From NCBI RefSeq assembly GCF_008632075.1, contig NZ_VWVM01000017.1:54710-118709 (forward strand): a stretch of DNA of 64,000 nucleotides. Direction: 5' to 3'. Of this stretch, positions 53,486 to 62,963 are shown piece by piece. The notes below the pieces were generated by a model, which ran no database searches, had not been told where the DNA came from, and worked only from the letters and a program-made list of their open reading frames with translations. How positions within the stretch are numbered: the first letter of the stretch is position 1; the number at the start of each line of letters is the position of its first letter. A program made the position numbers and the translations under genes. The stretch is from Candidatus Pantoea gossypiicola. Lineage in GTDB: Bacteria > Pseudomonadota > Gammaproteobacteria > Enterobacterales > Enterobacteriaceae.

Positions 53486-54859
53486 CTAGATAACGCGTGA
53501 GAACTGCTGCTGACGCGCTTTCTGACGAAGATAACGATCAAAACACATGCAGATATTGCGGATCAGTAACCGGCCAATCCCCGTCACCTCCAGCCCGCCA
53601 GCCGTTTGTACCACCAGCCCATCGGCAATTAACGGTTTCAGCAACGCCAGATCTTCAGCAAAATAGTCGCTGAAGCAGATTCCCCATTGCGCTTCTGTCG
53701 CGGCAAAATCCAGCGAGAAGTTACAGATCAGCGTCTTAATCACGTCACGACGCAGGCAATCATCGTCCGTTAAGGCAATGCCGCGCCACAGGCCATTCCC
53801 CTGCTGTTCCACACTCTTGTACCAGGTGTTGAGGTCTTTCTGGTTCTGCGCATAGCTGTCGCCCGTCATACTGATGGCTGAGACGCCAAGCCCCAGTAAA
53901 TCGCTGTCGCCCTGCGTCGTGTATCCCTGGAAATTGCGATGCAGCTGACCTTTCCGCTGTGCGATGGCCAGTTCATCCTGCGGCTTTGCAAAGTGATCCA
54001 TCCCGATAAACTGGTAGTCGTGCTGAGTCAGCGTCGCGATGGTCTGCTGTAAAATATCCAGCTTTTGCTGAGCGGATGGCAGTTCATCCTCTTTAATTTT
54101 ACGCTGTGCCGCGAACATGGCCGGCAGATGCGCATAATTAAACACACTAAGGCGATCGGGATTGAGTGCCAGTACCCGTTCCAGCGTCCAGGCAAAGCTG
54201 GCGGGTGTCTGCAGGGGCAAGCCATAGATCAGGTCGATGCTGACAGAACTGAAGCCCTGGTCACGGGCACGCGCCATCAGGCCGAATATCACCTCTTCGT
54301 CCTGTACCCGGTTAACCCGTTCCTGCACCGATTTATTGAAATCCTGCACCCCCATACTGAGACGATTGAATCCCAGCGATCGCAAATGATCGATCATATC
54401 CAGCGCAATTTCACGGGGATCAACCTCGATCGACATTTCAGCATCATCAGCCACGCTGAAGTGCTGCTTCAGTAAACCCACCAGCCGTGAAATCTGCGCA
54501 TTGTCGAGAAAGGTTGGCGTGCCGCCGCCCCAGTGAAGCTGCGTGACCTGACGCTGACGAAACAGCGGCGCACGCTGAATAATCTCCTGCTCAAGCACAT
54601 CCAGATAACGGTCCGCTTTGTGGCGCTGACGGGTCACAATCTTATTACAGCCGCAGAAGTAGCAGAGACGATGGCAGAAAGGAATATGGACGTAGAGTGA
54701 CAGCGGACGATGAGGGTAACGCACCACGGCTCGCTGAAAATCGCTTTCCGCGTAGTGCTCGCTGAACTCCAGAGCGGTGGGATAAGAGGTGTAACGCGGG
54801 CCGGCATAATTATACTTTTCAATTAACGCCTGATCCCACTCAATCTGCTGCGATGGCAT
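53486..54859 (-). CDS. hemN: Oxygen-independent coproporphyrinogen III dehydrogenase
   Basis: Radical SAM enzyme of anaerobic haem synthesis; turns coproporphyrinogen III into protoporphyrinogen IX. 457 residues, same as E. coli. The 4Fe-4S motif is in HIPFCHRLCYFCGCNK (C-x3-C-x2-C), then LHWGGGTPTFL, and the C-terminal HemN domain ends RQKARQQQFSRVI. ATG 54859 has AAGGAG 5 bases before it; this ribosome site lies in the end of a small upstream ORF (stop at 54862-54864), so the two may be coupled. Confidence 0.96.
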   Translation of the reverse strand: MPSQQIEWDQALIEKYNYAGPRYTSYPTALEFSEHYAESDFQRAVVRYPHRPLSLYVHIPFCHRLCYFCGCNKIVTRQRHKADRYLDVLEQEIIQRAPLFRQRQVTQLHWGGGTPTFLDNAQISRLVGLLKQHFSVADDAEMSIEVDPREIALDMIDHLRSLGFNRLSMGVQDFNKSVQERVNRVQDEEVIFGLMARARDQGFSSVSIDLIYGLPLQTPASFAWTLERVLALNPDRLSVFNYAHLPAMFAAQRKIKEDELPSAQQKLDILQQTIATLTQHDYQFIGMDHFAKPQDELAIAQRKGQLHRNFQGYTTQGDSDLLGLGVSAISMTGDSYAQNQKDLNTWYKSVEQQGNGLWRGIALTDDDCLRRDVIKTLICNFSLDFAATEAQWGICFSDYFAEDLALLKPLIADGLVVQTAGGLEVTGIGRLLIRNICMCFDRYLRQKARQQQFSRVI

Positions 54860-54861
54860 GC

Positions 54862-55038
54862 TCACTCCTTCCGGTGACGTCGTCTGAGAGAAGGTCGCGA
54901 AGAAGAGGAGATGAAAGGTGAGCGGGTTGAGACCCGACGTAAACGTTGCTTCAGCCGCGACAGGCGTCGTAGTTTAAACAATAACCACAGCAGATAACAT
55001 GTCGCCAGCAGCGCGAAAATTGATCCAGGCCAAAACAT
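54862..55038 (-). CDS. Small membrane protein, 58 residues, unnamed
   Basis: ATG 55038 with AGG about 9 bases before opens 58 codons ending in TGA two bases before the hemN ATG. The product has one hydrophobic helix (IFALLATCYLLWLLF, residues 7-21) and then a strongly basic Arg-rich tail (KLRRLSRLKQRLRRVS and RRRHRKE at the end), so it should sit in the inner membrane with the tail inside. The hemN ribosome site is formed by its last codons. I do not know a family for it; coding is inferred from the layout and composition. Confidence 0.5.
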   Translation of the reverse strand: MFWPGSIFALLATCYLLWLLFKLRRLSRLKQRLRRVSTRSPFISSSSRPSLRRRHRKE

Positions 55039-55058
55039 TGTTGTTTACCTGATAAGTA

Positions 55059-55081
55059 CGGCATGCGGAAACCGCATGCCG
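55059..55081. terminator. Hairpin after yihI
   Basis: A 10-bp perfect stem CGGCATGCGG / CCGCATGCCG with an AAA loop lies 12 bases past the yihI stop on the minus strand. No T-run follows, so it may be an RNA-stabilising or weakly terminating hairpin before the small ORF and hemN. Confidence 0.55.
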
Positions 55082-55092
55082 ATCAAATCTGC

Positions 55093-55617
55093 TTAGTTGC
55101 CCTTCAGCAGACGGTACATATCTTCTTCAGCCTGCTCATCGTCGGCGTCATCCATCACAATGCCTAACTGCTCCATCAGTTCGTCGATACGATCCAGCGA
55201 GGCATCCAGCCAGCCCTGATCTTCAGCCGACAGCGTTTCGCCATTTTCCAGACGATCCAGCAGCGCGTCCAGACGCTCGTCATTTTCCAGCTTCGCCAGC
55301 TCTTCTTCAGGCGTCAGACGCACTTTCTTCTCAGCTGCTGATTTTGCCACGCTTTTCTTTGGCTTAACGGCTGCGGTTTTCCCCTCAGCAATCAGGGCCA
55401 CCGGTTTTTTACTTCCGATACGCGGATCTTTTACGTTGCTCTCCTGACGTCCGCCGTTGCTTTCGGACGCAGCCGGATTAGCACGGCTGCCAGATGCGTG
55501 TCCGCGATGCTTTTTATCACGTTTACGATCGCGTGATTCATGGTTGATATCGTCACGCGATTTGCGTTTGGCTTTGGCGGCAGGTTTGCCGTTCGCAGCT
55601 CGTGCAGGTTGCTTCAT
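55093..55617 (-). CDS. yihI: Der GTPase-activating protein YihI
   Basis: Stimulates the GTPase Der (EngA), which helps build the 50S subunit. 174 residues (E. coli 169). The N-terminal half is highly basic and disordered ([20 protein letters not shown] region) and the C-terminal half acidic ([38 protein letters not shown]), ending YRLLKGN. It lies downstream of csrC and upstream of the small ORF and hemN, as in E. coli apart from that ORF. Confidence 0.94.
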   Translation of the reverse strand: MKQPARAANGKPAAKAKRKSRDDINHESRDRKRDKKHRGHASGSRANPAASESNGGRQESNVKDPRIGSKKPVALIAEGKTAAVKPKKSVAKSAAEKKVRLTPEEELAKLENDERLDALLDRLENGETLSAEDQGWLDASLDRIDELMEQLGIVMDDADDEQAEEDMYRLLKGN

Positions 55618-55683
55618 AGTATTCGGTCCCGGCTTTTTTTATTCAGTATAGAATTGCGGCGAAATCTAGCAGAAACCAGACAA

Positions 55684-55912
55684 AGAAAAAAGGCGACAGC
55701 TTAAGCTGTCGCCTTATTTCATACCTTCATAAGAAGGAATCATGTTTTAAGTCCTTTTCGGCTCGTAACATCCCGGTCAATCCCGCGCCTGCTCAACTCC
55801 TGAGCTTTTCCTTATCCCTGTCTGGCCGTATCCCTGACCGTTTCCATTCCACCGCTCGTTGTCTTCCTGACATCCCTGAGCGCATCATCCTGATGTGTGC
55901 TGCCATTCACTG
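55684..55912 (-). ncRNA. csrC: CsrC small regulatory RNA
   Basis: Sponge RNA that sequesters the translational regulator CsrA. On the minus strand this stretch has about twelve GGA motifs, many as AGGA, AGGGA or CAGGA in single-stranded or loop settings, and no ORF. It ends in a perfect GGCGACAGCTT / AAGCTGTCGCC stem (55692-55713) and a T-rich tail TTTTTTCTTTG that matches the end of E. coli csrC apart from the loop. The location between yihI and engB, on the yihI strand, is also that of E. coli csrC. The 5' end is placed from the -10 element and is approximate. Confidence 0.88.
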
Positions 55913-55918
55913 CACAAT

Positions 55919-55946
55919 AATGTAGACCAACTGGTAAAAGCCTCAA
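55919..55946 (-). promoter_or_regulatory. Candidate csrC promoter
   Basis: On the minus strand TTGAGG (55946-55941), 16-base spacer, TACATT (55924-55919). About 160 bases further upstream TGTAAG (56077-56072) resembles one half of a UvrY site, and the region between is very AT-rich. Confidence 0.55.
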
Positions 55947-56167
55947 GTCGGTGTCAAAAATAGTTAGTTCAAAAAAAGAACGATTAAATACAACTAACTG
56001 AATTTTAATATTTTTTATTTTTAATAATTAAAGTAAAAAACGAGATAACCCGCAACCTTAATGGCCAATCACTTACACACGTTGTTATCGAGATGTGATT
56101 GAGCACTTTCGCGCCATAACGCGTATAATCGCCGCCATTGCCTTAATGTGTTTTCTGGAGTGTTACC

Positions 56168-56803
56168 TTGTCTGAATTGAATTATCACGTTACCCACTTT
56201 GTCATGAGCGCGCCGGATATCCGTCATCTGCCTGCCGATACCGGAATTGAAGTGGCTTTTGCTGGCCGTTCGAACGCGGGAAAATCGAGTGCGCTGAATA
56301 CGTTAACCAATCAGAAGGGTCTGGCACGTACCAGTAAAACGCCGGGACGTACGCAGCTGATCAACCTTTTCGAAGTGAAAGAGGGTAAGCGTCTGGTCGA
56401 CCTGCCCGGTTACGGTTATGCCGAAGTACCGGAAGAGATGAAGCTAAAGTGGCAACGTGCGTTAGGGGAATACCTGCAAAAACGTCAGGCACTGAAAGGA
56501 CTGGTCGTATTGATGGATATCCGTCACCCGCTGAAAGACCTTGACCGACAGATGATTCAGTGGTCAGTGGAAAGCGGTATTCCGGTGCTGTTGCTTCTGA
56601 CTAAAGCAGACAAACTGGCCTCAGGTGCTCGCAAAGCGCAGCTCAATGTCGTACGTGAAGCCGCACTCGAATTTGTGGGTGATGTGCAGGTAGAACTCTT
56701 CTCCTCGCTGAAGAAAATCGGCGTGGATAAGGTTCGTCAGAAGCTGGACAGTTGGTTTAATACGCTTGAACCGGCGGTTGAGGATCAGGACGGGGAAGAG
56801 TAA
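56168..56803 (+). CDS. engB: Ribosome biogenesis GTPase EngB (YihA/YsxC)
   Basis: Essential GTPase for 50S assembly. 211 residues. G1 [14 protein letters not shown]2 [10 protein letters not shown]3 [12 protein letters not shown]4 LTKADKL, G5 SSLKK. The start is TTG with GGAG about 7 bases before; E. coli engB uses TTG too. It lies between the divergent csrC and the converging Spot 42 gene. Confidence 0.96.
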   Translation: MSELNYHVTHFVMSAPDIRHLPADTGIEVAFAGRSNAGKSSALNTLTNQKGLARTSKTPGRTQLINLFEVKEGKRLVDLPGYGYAEVPEEMKLKWQRALGEYLQKRQALKGLVVLMDIRHPLKDLDRQMIQWSVESGIPVLLLLTKADKLASGARKAQLNVVREAALEFVGDVQVELFSSLKKIGVDKVRQKLDSWFNTLEPAVEDQDGEE

Positions 56804-56845
56804 GGGGCAACGCTGTACCACTGAAGCTGGCGGTGCAAAAAGCCC

Positions 56846-56954
56846 AATAAAAAATGCCCCAGTCACAGAATGACTGGGGCGGCTAAATTCAGCCAAATCC
56901 GATTACGTGAAGTAAAAGGTCTGAAAGATAGAACATCTTACCTCTGTACCCTAC
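56846..56954 (-). ncRNA. spf: Spot 42 RNA
   Basis: 109-base Hfq-dependent sRNA that takes part in catabolite repression by base pairing with messages such as galK, gltA and sthA in E. coli. The minus strand begins GTAGGGTACAGAGGTAAGAT and runs with near-identity to E. coli Spot 42 through the three unstructured pairing regions, then ends in GCCCCAGTCA...TGACTGGGGC and T6ATTG. Differences are a 3-base deletion before TTAGCCGCC and a changed terminator loop. Synteny downstream of polA is conserved. Confidence 0.97.
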
Positions 56955-56961
56955 GCGACGA

Positions 56962-56989
56962 ACTTTACCTGATTTTCTGTGCGTGACAA
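56962..56989 (-). promoter_or_regulatory. spf promoter
   Basis: On the minus strand TTGTCA (56989-56984), 16-base spacer, TAAAGT (56967-56962), and 7 bases to the Spot 42 5' end. Confidence 0.8.
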
Positions 56990-57220
56990 AGGCTTTTTTG
57001 TTGCTTACTTACATCAAACAGGGCTTTTTTTACCATATACATCACAAAAATAGCGTTGCGGTGTAGTTAAATAACGAAAAAAGTGTTTAGCCGATAAGCA
57101 GTTAGAAAAGCGCGTAATCTCAGTACCAGCGCTGGCCGGGTTAAACCCGGTAATTAAACGATTTACTTATACCTGATTAAGGGCCGATTCCGTTCTGTGG
57201 AACCGACCTGAAGCCGTGAA

Positions 57221-60007
57221 TCAGTGGGCTTCATCCCAGTTGTCACCTACCCCGACTTCAACCAGTAAAGGCACATCGAGCTGCACGCTACCCTCCATCA
57301 GCGCACGGATTTTCTGGCTGGCTGCTTCAACGGTCTCCGCTTTTACTTCGAACACCAGTTCATCGTGAACCTGCATGATCATTCGGACGGCATTGTCGTT
57401 TTGCTGTTCCAGCCACTTATCCACGTCAATCATTGCCCGCTTGATAATATCTGCTGCCGTTCCCTGCATTGGCGCATTGATCGCGGCGCGTTCTGCAGCT
57501 TTCCGGCGAATGGCGTTGCTGGATTTAATATCCGGCAACCACAGTCGACGGCCTTCAATTGTTTCGACATAGCCTTTACTTGCCGCCAGCTGACGAGTGT
57601 TCTCCATGTAGCGCATTACGCCCGGATAGCGTTCAAAGTAGAGATCCATATACTTTTTCGCTTCGCCTGCGCCAATGTTCAGCTGACGCGACAGACCAAA
57701 TGCGCTCATGCCATAGATCAGACCGAAGTTGATCGCTTTCGCACTACGGCGTTGTTCGCCGCTGACCTTATCCAGCGCCACACCAAATACTTCGGATGCC
57801 GTAGCACGGTGAATATCTTCGCCCTGGGCAAAAGCGTCCAGCAATCCTTTGTCCTGAGAGAGATGCGCCATGATACGCAGTTCGATTTGTGAATAGTCTG
57901 CCGCCACAATGCGGTAGCCTTTGGCCGCCACAAAGGCCTGACGGATTCGGCGTCCTTCGTCATTACGCACAGGAATGTTTTGCAGATTCGGGTCGGCAGA
58001 GGATAAGCGACCGGTTGCGGTAACGGCCTGATGATAAGAGGTGTGCACACGCCCGCTCAGTGGGTTGATCATCAGCGGTAATTTATCCGTATAGGTCGAC
58101 TTAAGTTTGGATAAGCCGCGATGCTCCAGAATCACTTTGGGCAGCGGATAGTCGAGCGCCAGCTCTGCTAACACCTCTTCGCTGGTTGACGGTGCGCCGC
58201 CCGGTGTTTTTTTAGTGGGTTTGATACCCTGCTTTTCAAACAGGATCACCTGAAGCTGTTTGGTGGATGAAAGGTTGAAGGGTTCCCCCGCCAGCTCATG
58301 CGCTTTTAATTCAAGCTCAGCCAGTCGGGCAGTCAGCTCTTTCGAGTGTTGCGCCAGAATAGCCTGATCGATTAACACGCCATTGCGCTCAATCCTGGAA
58401 ATTACCGTCAGTAACGGCATCTCAATCTGCTCGAAGACTTTTCTCGGGCCCGCTTCTTTCTCCAGCTCTGGCCACATCTTCAGATGCAACTGCAGAGTCA
58501 CATCAGCATCTTCGGCAGCATAATGGGATGCCTGCTCCAATGCGATTTGATTGAACGTCAGCTGATTTTTGCCTTTACCGGCGATCTCCTGAAAGGTGAC
58601 CGTTTTGTGGTTAAGCCAGCGAGCAGCCAGGCTATCCATGTCATGTTTACCCACCACGCTGTTAAGAATATAGGACTCAAGCATGGTGTCGAATTTGATA
58701 CCGGCCAGTTCAATATCGTAGTTTTTCAGTACGCCACGATCGTATTTCAGGTTCTGGCCCACTTTCCAGGCGCTGTCATCTTCCAGCAGGGGCTTGAGCT
58801 GTGCCAGAACGGCCGCGCGATCCAGTTGATCAGGCGCATCGAGATAGTCGTGGGCAACCGGAAGATAGGCGGCTTCACCGGGCGCAATTGCGAAGCTGAT
58901 GCCTACGATGTTAGCGCTCAGGGTATCCAGCGCGTCGGTCTCCAGATCAAAGGCAAAAACCTCGCTGTTTTTCAGCTTCTCCAGCCAGCTGTCGAAAAGA
59001 TCCTGATCCAGAATGGTGACATAATTCTCGGTCGGTAATACGCTGCTGGTTTCAGGCACAGGAACCGGCTCATCGGAGAGCGCTTTCTGTGCCTGAGTAT
59101 TGCTCTTCTTGCCCTGCAGCCATTTCCCATCCTGCAGGTCACTCAGCCAGCGTTTGAATTCGTACCGGCTGAACAGGGCCTGCAATGCTTCGACATCGGG
59201 TTCAGTGACCGTAAGCTCTTCACAGGGCAGCGCCAGCTCAACGTCGGTCTTAATGGTCGCCAGCTGGTAAGAGAGAAAGGCTACGTCACGATTCTGCTCA
59301 AGCTTGGTCGCCATGGTTTTGGCACCACGAAAGCCGAGATCGGCTACCTTGTCCAGATTGTCATAGATGGTCTGCATGCTGCCCAGACCCTGCAGCAGAG
59401 CCTGTGCGGTTTTCTCACCGACACCCGGTACGCCAGGGATGTTATCTGAGCTGTCGCCCATCATGGCCAGAAAATCGATGATCAAAGCTGGCGGCACACC
59501 ATATTTCTGCTCAACCTCTTCCGGTCCCAGAATAGTATTGCTCATGGTGTTAATCAGCGTGATGGCTGGCGTGACCAGCTGCGCCATATCTTTGTCGCCT
59601 GTGCTGATTAACACCGAGAGACCCTTTTTCTCGGCTTCAAGTGCCAGCGTACCGATAACATCGTCGGCCTCTACGCCGCTCACAGCCAGTAACGGCAGAC
59701 CCATTGCCCGCACCATCTCATGCAGCGGCTCGATTTGCGCCCGCAGTTCGTCGGGCATCGGTGGACGGTGAGATTTATAATGCTCGAACAGCTCGTCCCT
59801 GAAGGTTTTGCCTTTGGCATCGAATACCACTGCAACGTGACTCGGATTATATTGCGCCAGCAGGCTTTTCAGCATGTTGAGCACGCCATACATGGCGCCA
59901 GTGGGTTCACCTGCACTATTGGTCAGCGGCGGAAACGCGTGATACGCGCGATAAAGATAGGATGAGCCATCGACCAGAATGAGGGGATTTTCTGCTATTT
60001 GCGCCAT
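57221..60007 (-). CDS. polA: DNA polymerase I
   Basis: 928 residues, same as E. coli. N-terminal 5'-3' exonuclease (1 to about 320; [41 protein letters not shown]), 3'-5' exonuclease (about 325-520; [11 protein letters not shown] with the catalytic Asp and Glu), and polymerase ([41 protein letters not shown] motif [16 protein letters not shown] finger helix, [12 protein letters not shown] motif C). It fills gaps in repair and lagging-strand maturation. Followed by spf on the same strand. Confidence 0.98.
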   Translation of the reverse strand: MAQIAENPLILVDGSSYLYRAYHAFPPLTNSAGEPTGAMYGVLNMLKSLLAQYNPSHVAVVFDAKGKTFRDELFEHYKSHRPPMPDELRAQIEPLHEMVRAMGLPLLAVSGVEADDVIGTLALEAEKKGLSVLISTGDKDMAQLVTPAITLINTMSNTILGPEEVEQKYGVPPALIIDFLAMMGDSSDNIPGVPGVGEKTAQALLQGLGSMQTIYDNLDKVADLGFRGAKTMATKLEQNRDVAFLSYQLATIKTDVELALPCEELTVTEPDVEALQALFSRYEFKRWLSDLQDGKWLQGKKSNTQAQKALSDEPVPVPETSSVLPTENYVTILDQDLFDSWLEKLKNSEVFAFDLETDALDTLSANIVGISFAIAPGEAAYLPVAHDYLDAPDQLDRAAVLAQLKPLLEDDSAWKVGQNLKYDRGVLKNYDIELAGIKFDTMLESYILNSVVGKHDMDSLAARWLNHKTVTFQEIAGKGKNQLTFNQIALEQASHYAAEDADVTLQLHLKMWPELEKEAGPRKVFEQIEMPLLTVISRIERNGVLIDQAILAQHSKELTARLAELELKAHELAGEPFNLSSTKQLQVILFEKQGIKPTKKTPGGAPSTSEEVLAELALDYPLPKVILEHRGLSKLKSTYTDKLPLMINPLSGRVHTSYHQAVTATGRLSSADPNLQNIPVRNDEGRRIRQAFVAAKGYRIVAADYSQIELRIMAHLSQDKGLLDAFAQGEDIHRATASEVFGVALDKVSGEQRRSAKAINFGLIYGMSAFGLSRQLNIGAGEAKKYMDLYFERYPGVMRYMENTRQLAASKGYVETIEGRRLWLPDIKSSNAIRRKAAERAAINAPMQGTAADIIKRAMIDVDKWLEQQNDNAVRMIMQVHDELVFEVKAETVEAASQKIRALMEGSVQLDVPLLVEVGVGDNWDEAH

Positions 60008-60338
60008 AAGTCTTTGTTGTCTTCGTTGCTATGGGTTGGTCTATAAGGATGCCACAAGCTGGCGGAAATGGTGAACTAAGGCGCAGGATATGTCGCGTTT
60101 TTAACGGTTCTGGAGGAAAGATCGCAACGATCGTTCTGTGGATAACTTTGTGCGTAAAAATTATAACGCGCTGTTATTCAGGATCTTAAATGATTTAACT
60201 ATTAATAAAATGCATAATTTTCATTAGCTTATTTAATTTCCGTGACCCGATCGCCATTTTTAATTACGTGATCCCTTGTGTGGATATTAAATTTATGCCC
60301 TGGAGATGGACAAAATTTACGTCTCTGTTTAATGGCAT
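60008..60338. other. dsbA-polA intergenic region
   Basis: 377 bases between polA and dsbA, both minus strand, without a gene. In E. coli yihF and yihG lie here; neither is present. It holds a DnaA box and the dsbA terminator (listed separately) and an AT-rich middle around 60150-60240. Confidence 0.6.
60137..60145 (+). promoter_or_regulatory. Consensus DnaA box upstream of polA
   Basis: TGTGGATAA is a perfect match (reverse of TTATCCACA), 130 bases upstream of the polA start. A DnaA effect on polA expression has been reported for E. coli, so it may be functional; a single 9-mer can also be chance. Confidence 0.55.
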
Positions 60339-60362
60339 AAAAAAACGCCAGCAGCGCTGGCG
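60339..60362 (-). terminator. Terminator after dsbA
   Basis: On the minus strand CGCCAGC / GCTGGCG stem (60346-60362) followed by T7 (60345-60339), 22 bases past the dsbA stop. Confidence 0.85.
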
Positions 60363-60384
60363 TCAGATGGGGTGGTAAAGCAGA

Positions 60385-61014
60385 TTACTTCTGGCTTACG
60401 AGGAATTTAACCACGTTCGCGTAATCAGCAACGAAATTGTCCATAGAGCTGGTATTGAGGCCGCCGTTGTTTACCATATATTTGCCATTAACGAACATGG
60501 CTGGCACGCCACGCAGATCAACATCCGCAGCCGCTTTCTGCTGTTGTGCAACCAGCGCTTTTACGGCAAAACTGTTCCAGGCAGCATCGTAGTCAGCAGC
60601 GGAGATACCGGCCGCTTTGACAAAAGTCTCTTTCAGACTGGCAGGATCGGTAATGGTCTGGGTTTTCTGAATGCCATCAAAGATCGGTGCTGTCACCTTA
60701 TCTTCAACGCCCAGCGCCATGGCGACAGCCCAGGCCTGAGTCACAACCGGTCCCAGATCACCACCAAGGAAATCGACGTGGTATTTCACCAGCTTTGTGT
60801 CAGCAGGCAGATTCTTTTTTACCGCGTCATTAACATGATAAATACGTTCAAACTGATAGCAGTGCGGGCAGAAGAAGGAGAAGAACTCCATCACCTGAGG
60901 TTCACTGGCCACAGGTTTTGGCAGACTCACATACTGTTTACCTTCAGTGAACTGGGCAGCAGACGCGCTGAATGCCAGCACTAAACCCATCAGTGCAAAC
61001 CAAATTTTTTTCAT
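60385..61014 (-). CDS. dsbA: Thiol:disulfide oxidoreductase DsbA
   Basis: Periplasmic oxidase that makes disulfides in newly exported proteins and is reoxidised by DsbB. 209 residues (E. coli 208). Signal peptide [18 protein letters not shown], active site [10 protein letters not shown] (Cys-Pro-His-Cys), and the cis-Pro loop [11 protein letters not shown]. It follows srkA by 26 bases as in E. coli, where part of its transcription comes from the Cpx-controlled promoter in front of the upstream genes. Confidence 0.97.
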   Translation of the reverse strand: MKKIWFALMGLVLAFSASAAQFTEGKQYVSLPKPVASEPQVMEFFSFFCPHCYQFERIYHVNDAVKKNLPADTKLVKYHVDFLGGDLGPVVTQAWAVAMALGVEDKVTAPIFDGIQKTQTITDPASLKETFVKAAGISAADYDAAWNSFAVKALVAQQQKAAADVDLRGVPAMFVNGKYMVNNGGLNTSSMDNFVADYANVVKFLVSQK

Positions 61015-61040
61015 CGTGAAAACTTCTCCTGACTACGTCG

Positions 61041-62030
61041 TTAATATTGCGGTGTCAGCTGCAGAGGAGGTTCCTGCAACAGCTTCTCCTGCTCGGTAAA
61101 GAGTGAAATTTGCCTGCGCCAGAAATCGTCATCTGTCATCCAGGGGAAAGCGCGCGGAAAAGCGGGATCCTGCCAGCGTCGGACAACCCAGGCCAGATAA
61201 TAAACCATGCGCATAGCGCGTAAAGGTTCAATCAGTGACAATTCATTAATATCAAAATCACTGAATTCACTGTAAGCCTCCAGCAGGATATCCCACTGTA
61301 TACGCTGTTCCTGCCGATCGCCGCTGATGAGCATCCACAGATCCTGTACTGCCGGGCCATTACGCGCATCATCCAGATCGACAAATAGCGGTCCATCGCG
61401 CCACAGGATATTCCCCGGATGGCAGTCGCCATGTAATCGTAGCGGCTGCCACGTAGTATGCCACTGTTGCTGCAGCGTGTTACCCAGCTTATCGATCGCC
61501 TGTAGCAGCCCGGCCTTAAGCGAGGCAGGCACTAATTGTGAGTGCTCCAGCGCCTGCCGGGGTTCATGCAGGTACTCATCAAGACCGATGGCAGGACGAT
61601 GGCTGAACAGCGCTTTGCGCCCGGTCTGATGAATGCGACCCAAAAAGCGGCCTACCCATTCCATCTGATCTTCGTTGTCTGTCTCATATTGCCGTCCGCC
61701 GAGACTGGGAAATACGGCAAAGAAAAAGCCAGCGTGGCTGTGCAGTGTCTCACCCTTTAACCGCAGTGGCGCGGCGATGGGCACCTCATCAGCCAGCAGA
61801 TCCAGCGCATACTGATGCTCTTCAGCAATCTGTTCAGCACGCCAGCGCTGTGGGCGATAAAACTTCGCGACATAGCGACGTTTTTCATCATCGCTGAATT
61901 GGTAAACCCGGTTCTCATAGCTGTTCAGGGCTGTCAGACCTGATTCGACGCGAATTCCTGTATCCCAGAGCGCATCAAGCAATACATCGGGATTCAATGT
62001 CTGGAAGTTAAAAGCAGCGTCGCTCATCAT
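61041..62030 (-). CDS. srkA: Stress response Ser/Thr kinase SrkA (RdoA/YihE)
   Basis: Cytoplasmic protein kinase of the aminoglycoside-phosphotransferase fold that protects cells from stress-induced death, in the Cpx regulon in E. coli. 329 residues (E. coli 328). LNSYENRVYQF is the N-terminal nucleotide loop; LRLHGDCHPGNILW is the catalytic loop with Asp and Asn; FVDLDDARNGPAVQDLWM contains the metal-binding Asp. Tandem ATGs at 62030 and 62027; the second has better spacing to AGG. Confidence 0.95.
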   Translation of the reverse strand: MMSDAAFNFQTLNPDVLLDALWDTGIRVESGLTALNSYENRVYQFSDDEKRRYVAKFYRPQRWRAEQIAEEHQYALDLLADEVPIAAPLRLKGETLHSHAGFFFAVFPSLGGRQYETDNEDQMEWVGRFLGRIHQTGRKALFSHRPAIGLDEYLHEPRQALEHSQLVPASLKAGLLQAIDKLGNTLQQQWHTTWQPLRLHGDCHPGNILWRDGPLFVDLDDARNGPAVQDLWMLISGDRQEQRIQWDILLEAYSEFSDFDINELSLIEPLRAMRMVYYLAWVVRRWQDPAFPRAFPWMTDDDFWRRQISLFTEQEKLLQEPPLQLTPQY

Positions 62031-62072
62031 GTTACCTGTGTTTGCCCTTGCAAATAGCAGCCAAGGATAACA

Positions 62073-62348
62073 CTACTCGTCCTGTTTAATGATACTCCGT
62101 GCGCGGAGCAGTGCGGTTTTGAAATCAACTTCATAATCTTTTTTCAGGCCTGGGATCGCATCATCGCTGGCGGAATCACGCATTTTAAGATGGTAAATTA
62201 ATACATCGTCAGTTAATTCACTTAACGGGCCACTGAAACCAGATTCCTGCGCCAGTTTCTGCAAAAATGTGACCAGATTCAGGTCAGGCTCTTTTTGCCA
62301 GGCGGGTTGCAGCAGTTCGATCAACTCGTTTAAACGATGGCATTTCAT
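62073..62348 (-). CDS. yihD: YihD family protein (DUF1040)
   Basis: 91-residue cytoplasmic protein (E. coli 89) of unknown function, from [20 protein letters not shown] to [30 protein letters not shown] is shared with E. coli YihD almost throughout. The start at 62348 is the conserved one (GAGAGACCTCA before it). First gene of yihD-srkA-dsbA; it is divergent from mobA. Confidence 0.93.
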   Translation of the reverse strand: MKCHRLNELIELLQPAWQKEPDLNLVTFLQKLAQESGFSGPLSELTDDVLIYHLKMRDSASDDAIPGLKKDYEVDFKTALLRARSIIKQDE

Positions 62349-62395
62349 TGAGGTCTCTCCGTTATTCACAGTGCGTCATCAGCGAGGGCACAGCC

Positions 62396-62953
62396 ATGAC
62401 AATATTGACCGGCATCATTCTGGCCGGAGGTCAGGGCCGCCGTATGGGTGGTCAGGACAAAGGATTAGTGCAACTGGATGGCAGGCCGCTTTATCAGCAT
62501 GTTCTTGAACGGCTCAGGCCACAAGTCGACATTGTCATGATTAATGCCAATCGTAATATTGATCGCTATCAGTTAAGCGGGTGTCGGGTTGTGCAGGATG
62601 TTTTTGATGGCTACCCGGGTCCGCTGGCCGGTATCTACAGTGCATTAGTCGCCATCGATAGTGAATGGGCCGCTTTTTGCTCCTGTGATACGCCTGCAGT
62701 GCCTCTTAACTTCGTTGAAAAACTGGCTGAACAACGTGGAGACGCCCCTGCAGTCTGGGTCCGCTCACAATCACGCGACCATCCGACGCTGGCGCTGATT
62801 CATCGGGAGATGGCAGCACCTCTTCATGACTATCTTCACGCCGGTGAACGACGTCTGATGCACTTCCTGCGCGACCACGGCGGCCATGCTGTGCAACTGG
62901 ATGATGATGAATCTGCTTTCCGCAATATCAATACACCTGATGACCTGAATTAG
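62396..62953 (+). CDS. mobA: Molybdenum cofactor guanylyltransferase
   Basis: Joins GMP from GTP to molybdopterin cofactor, making the bis-MGD form used by DMSO reductase-family enzymes. 185 residues (E. coli 194). GIILAGGQGRRMGGQDKGLVQLDG is the nucleotide-binding loop; DGYPGPLAGIYSAL and CSCDTPAVP follow. GAGGG stands 7 bases before ATG 62396; the upstream open frame overlaps yihD and is dismissed. mobB is 10 bases away. Confidence 0.95.
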   Translation: MTILTGIILAGGQGRRMGGQDKGLVQLDGRPLYQHVLERLRPQVDIVMINANRNIDRYQLSGCRVVQDVFDGYPGPLAGIYSALVAIDSEWAAFCSCDTPAVPLNFVEKLAEQRGDAPAVWVRSQSRDHPTLALIHREMAAPLHDYLHAGERRLMHFLRDHGGHAVQLDDDESAFRNINTPDDLN

Positions 62954-62963
62954 AGAGGTTGAT

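Noticed and set aside
56990..57060. Possible CRP site for Spot 42 (TGTGATGTATATGG on the minus strand)
   Set aside because: Only the left half matches; the right half lacks TCACA. Catabolite control is expected from E. coli, but the site cannot be fixed by eye.
57170..57215. Imperfect hairpin after polA as terminator
   Set aside because: Stem is interrupted and no T-run follows; transcription may run on towards spf, which has its own terminator.
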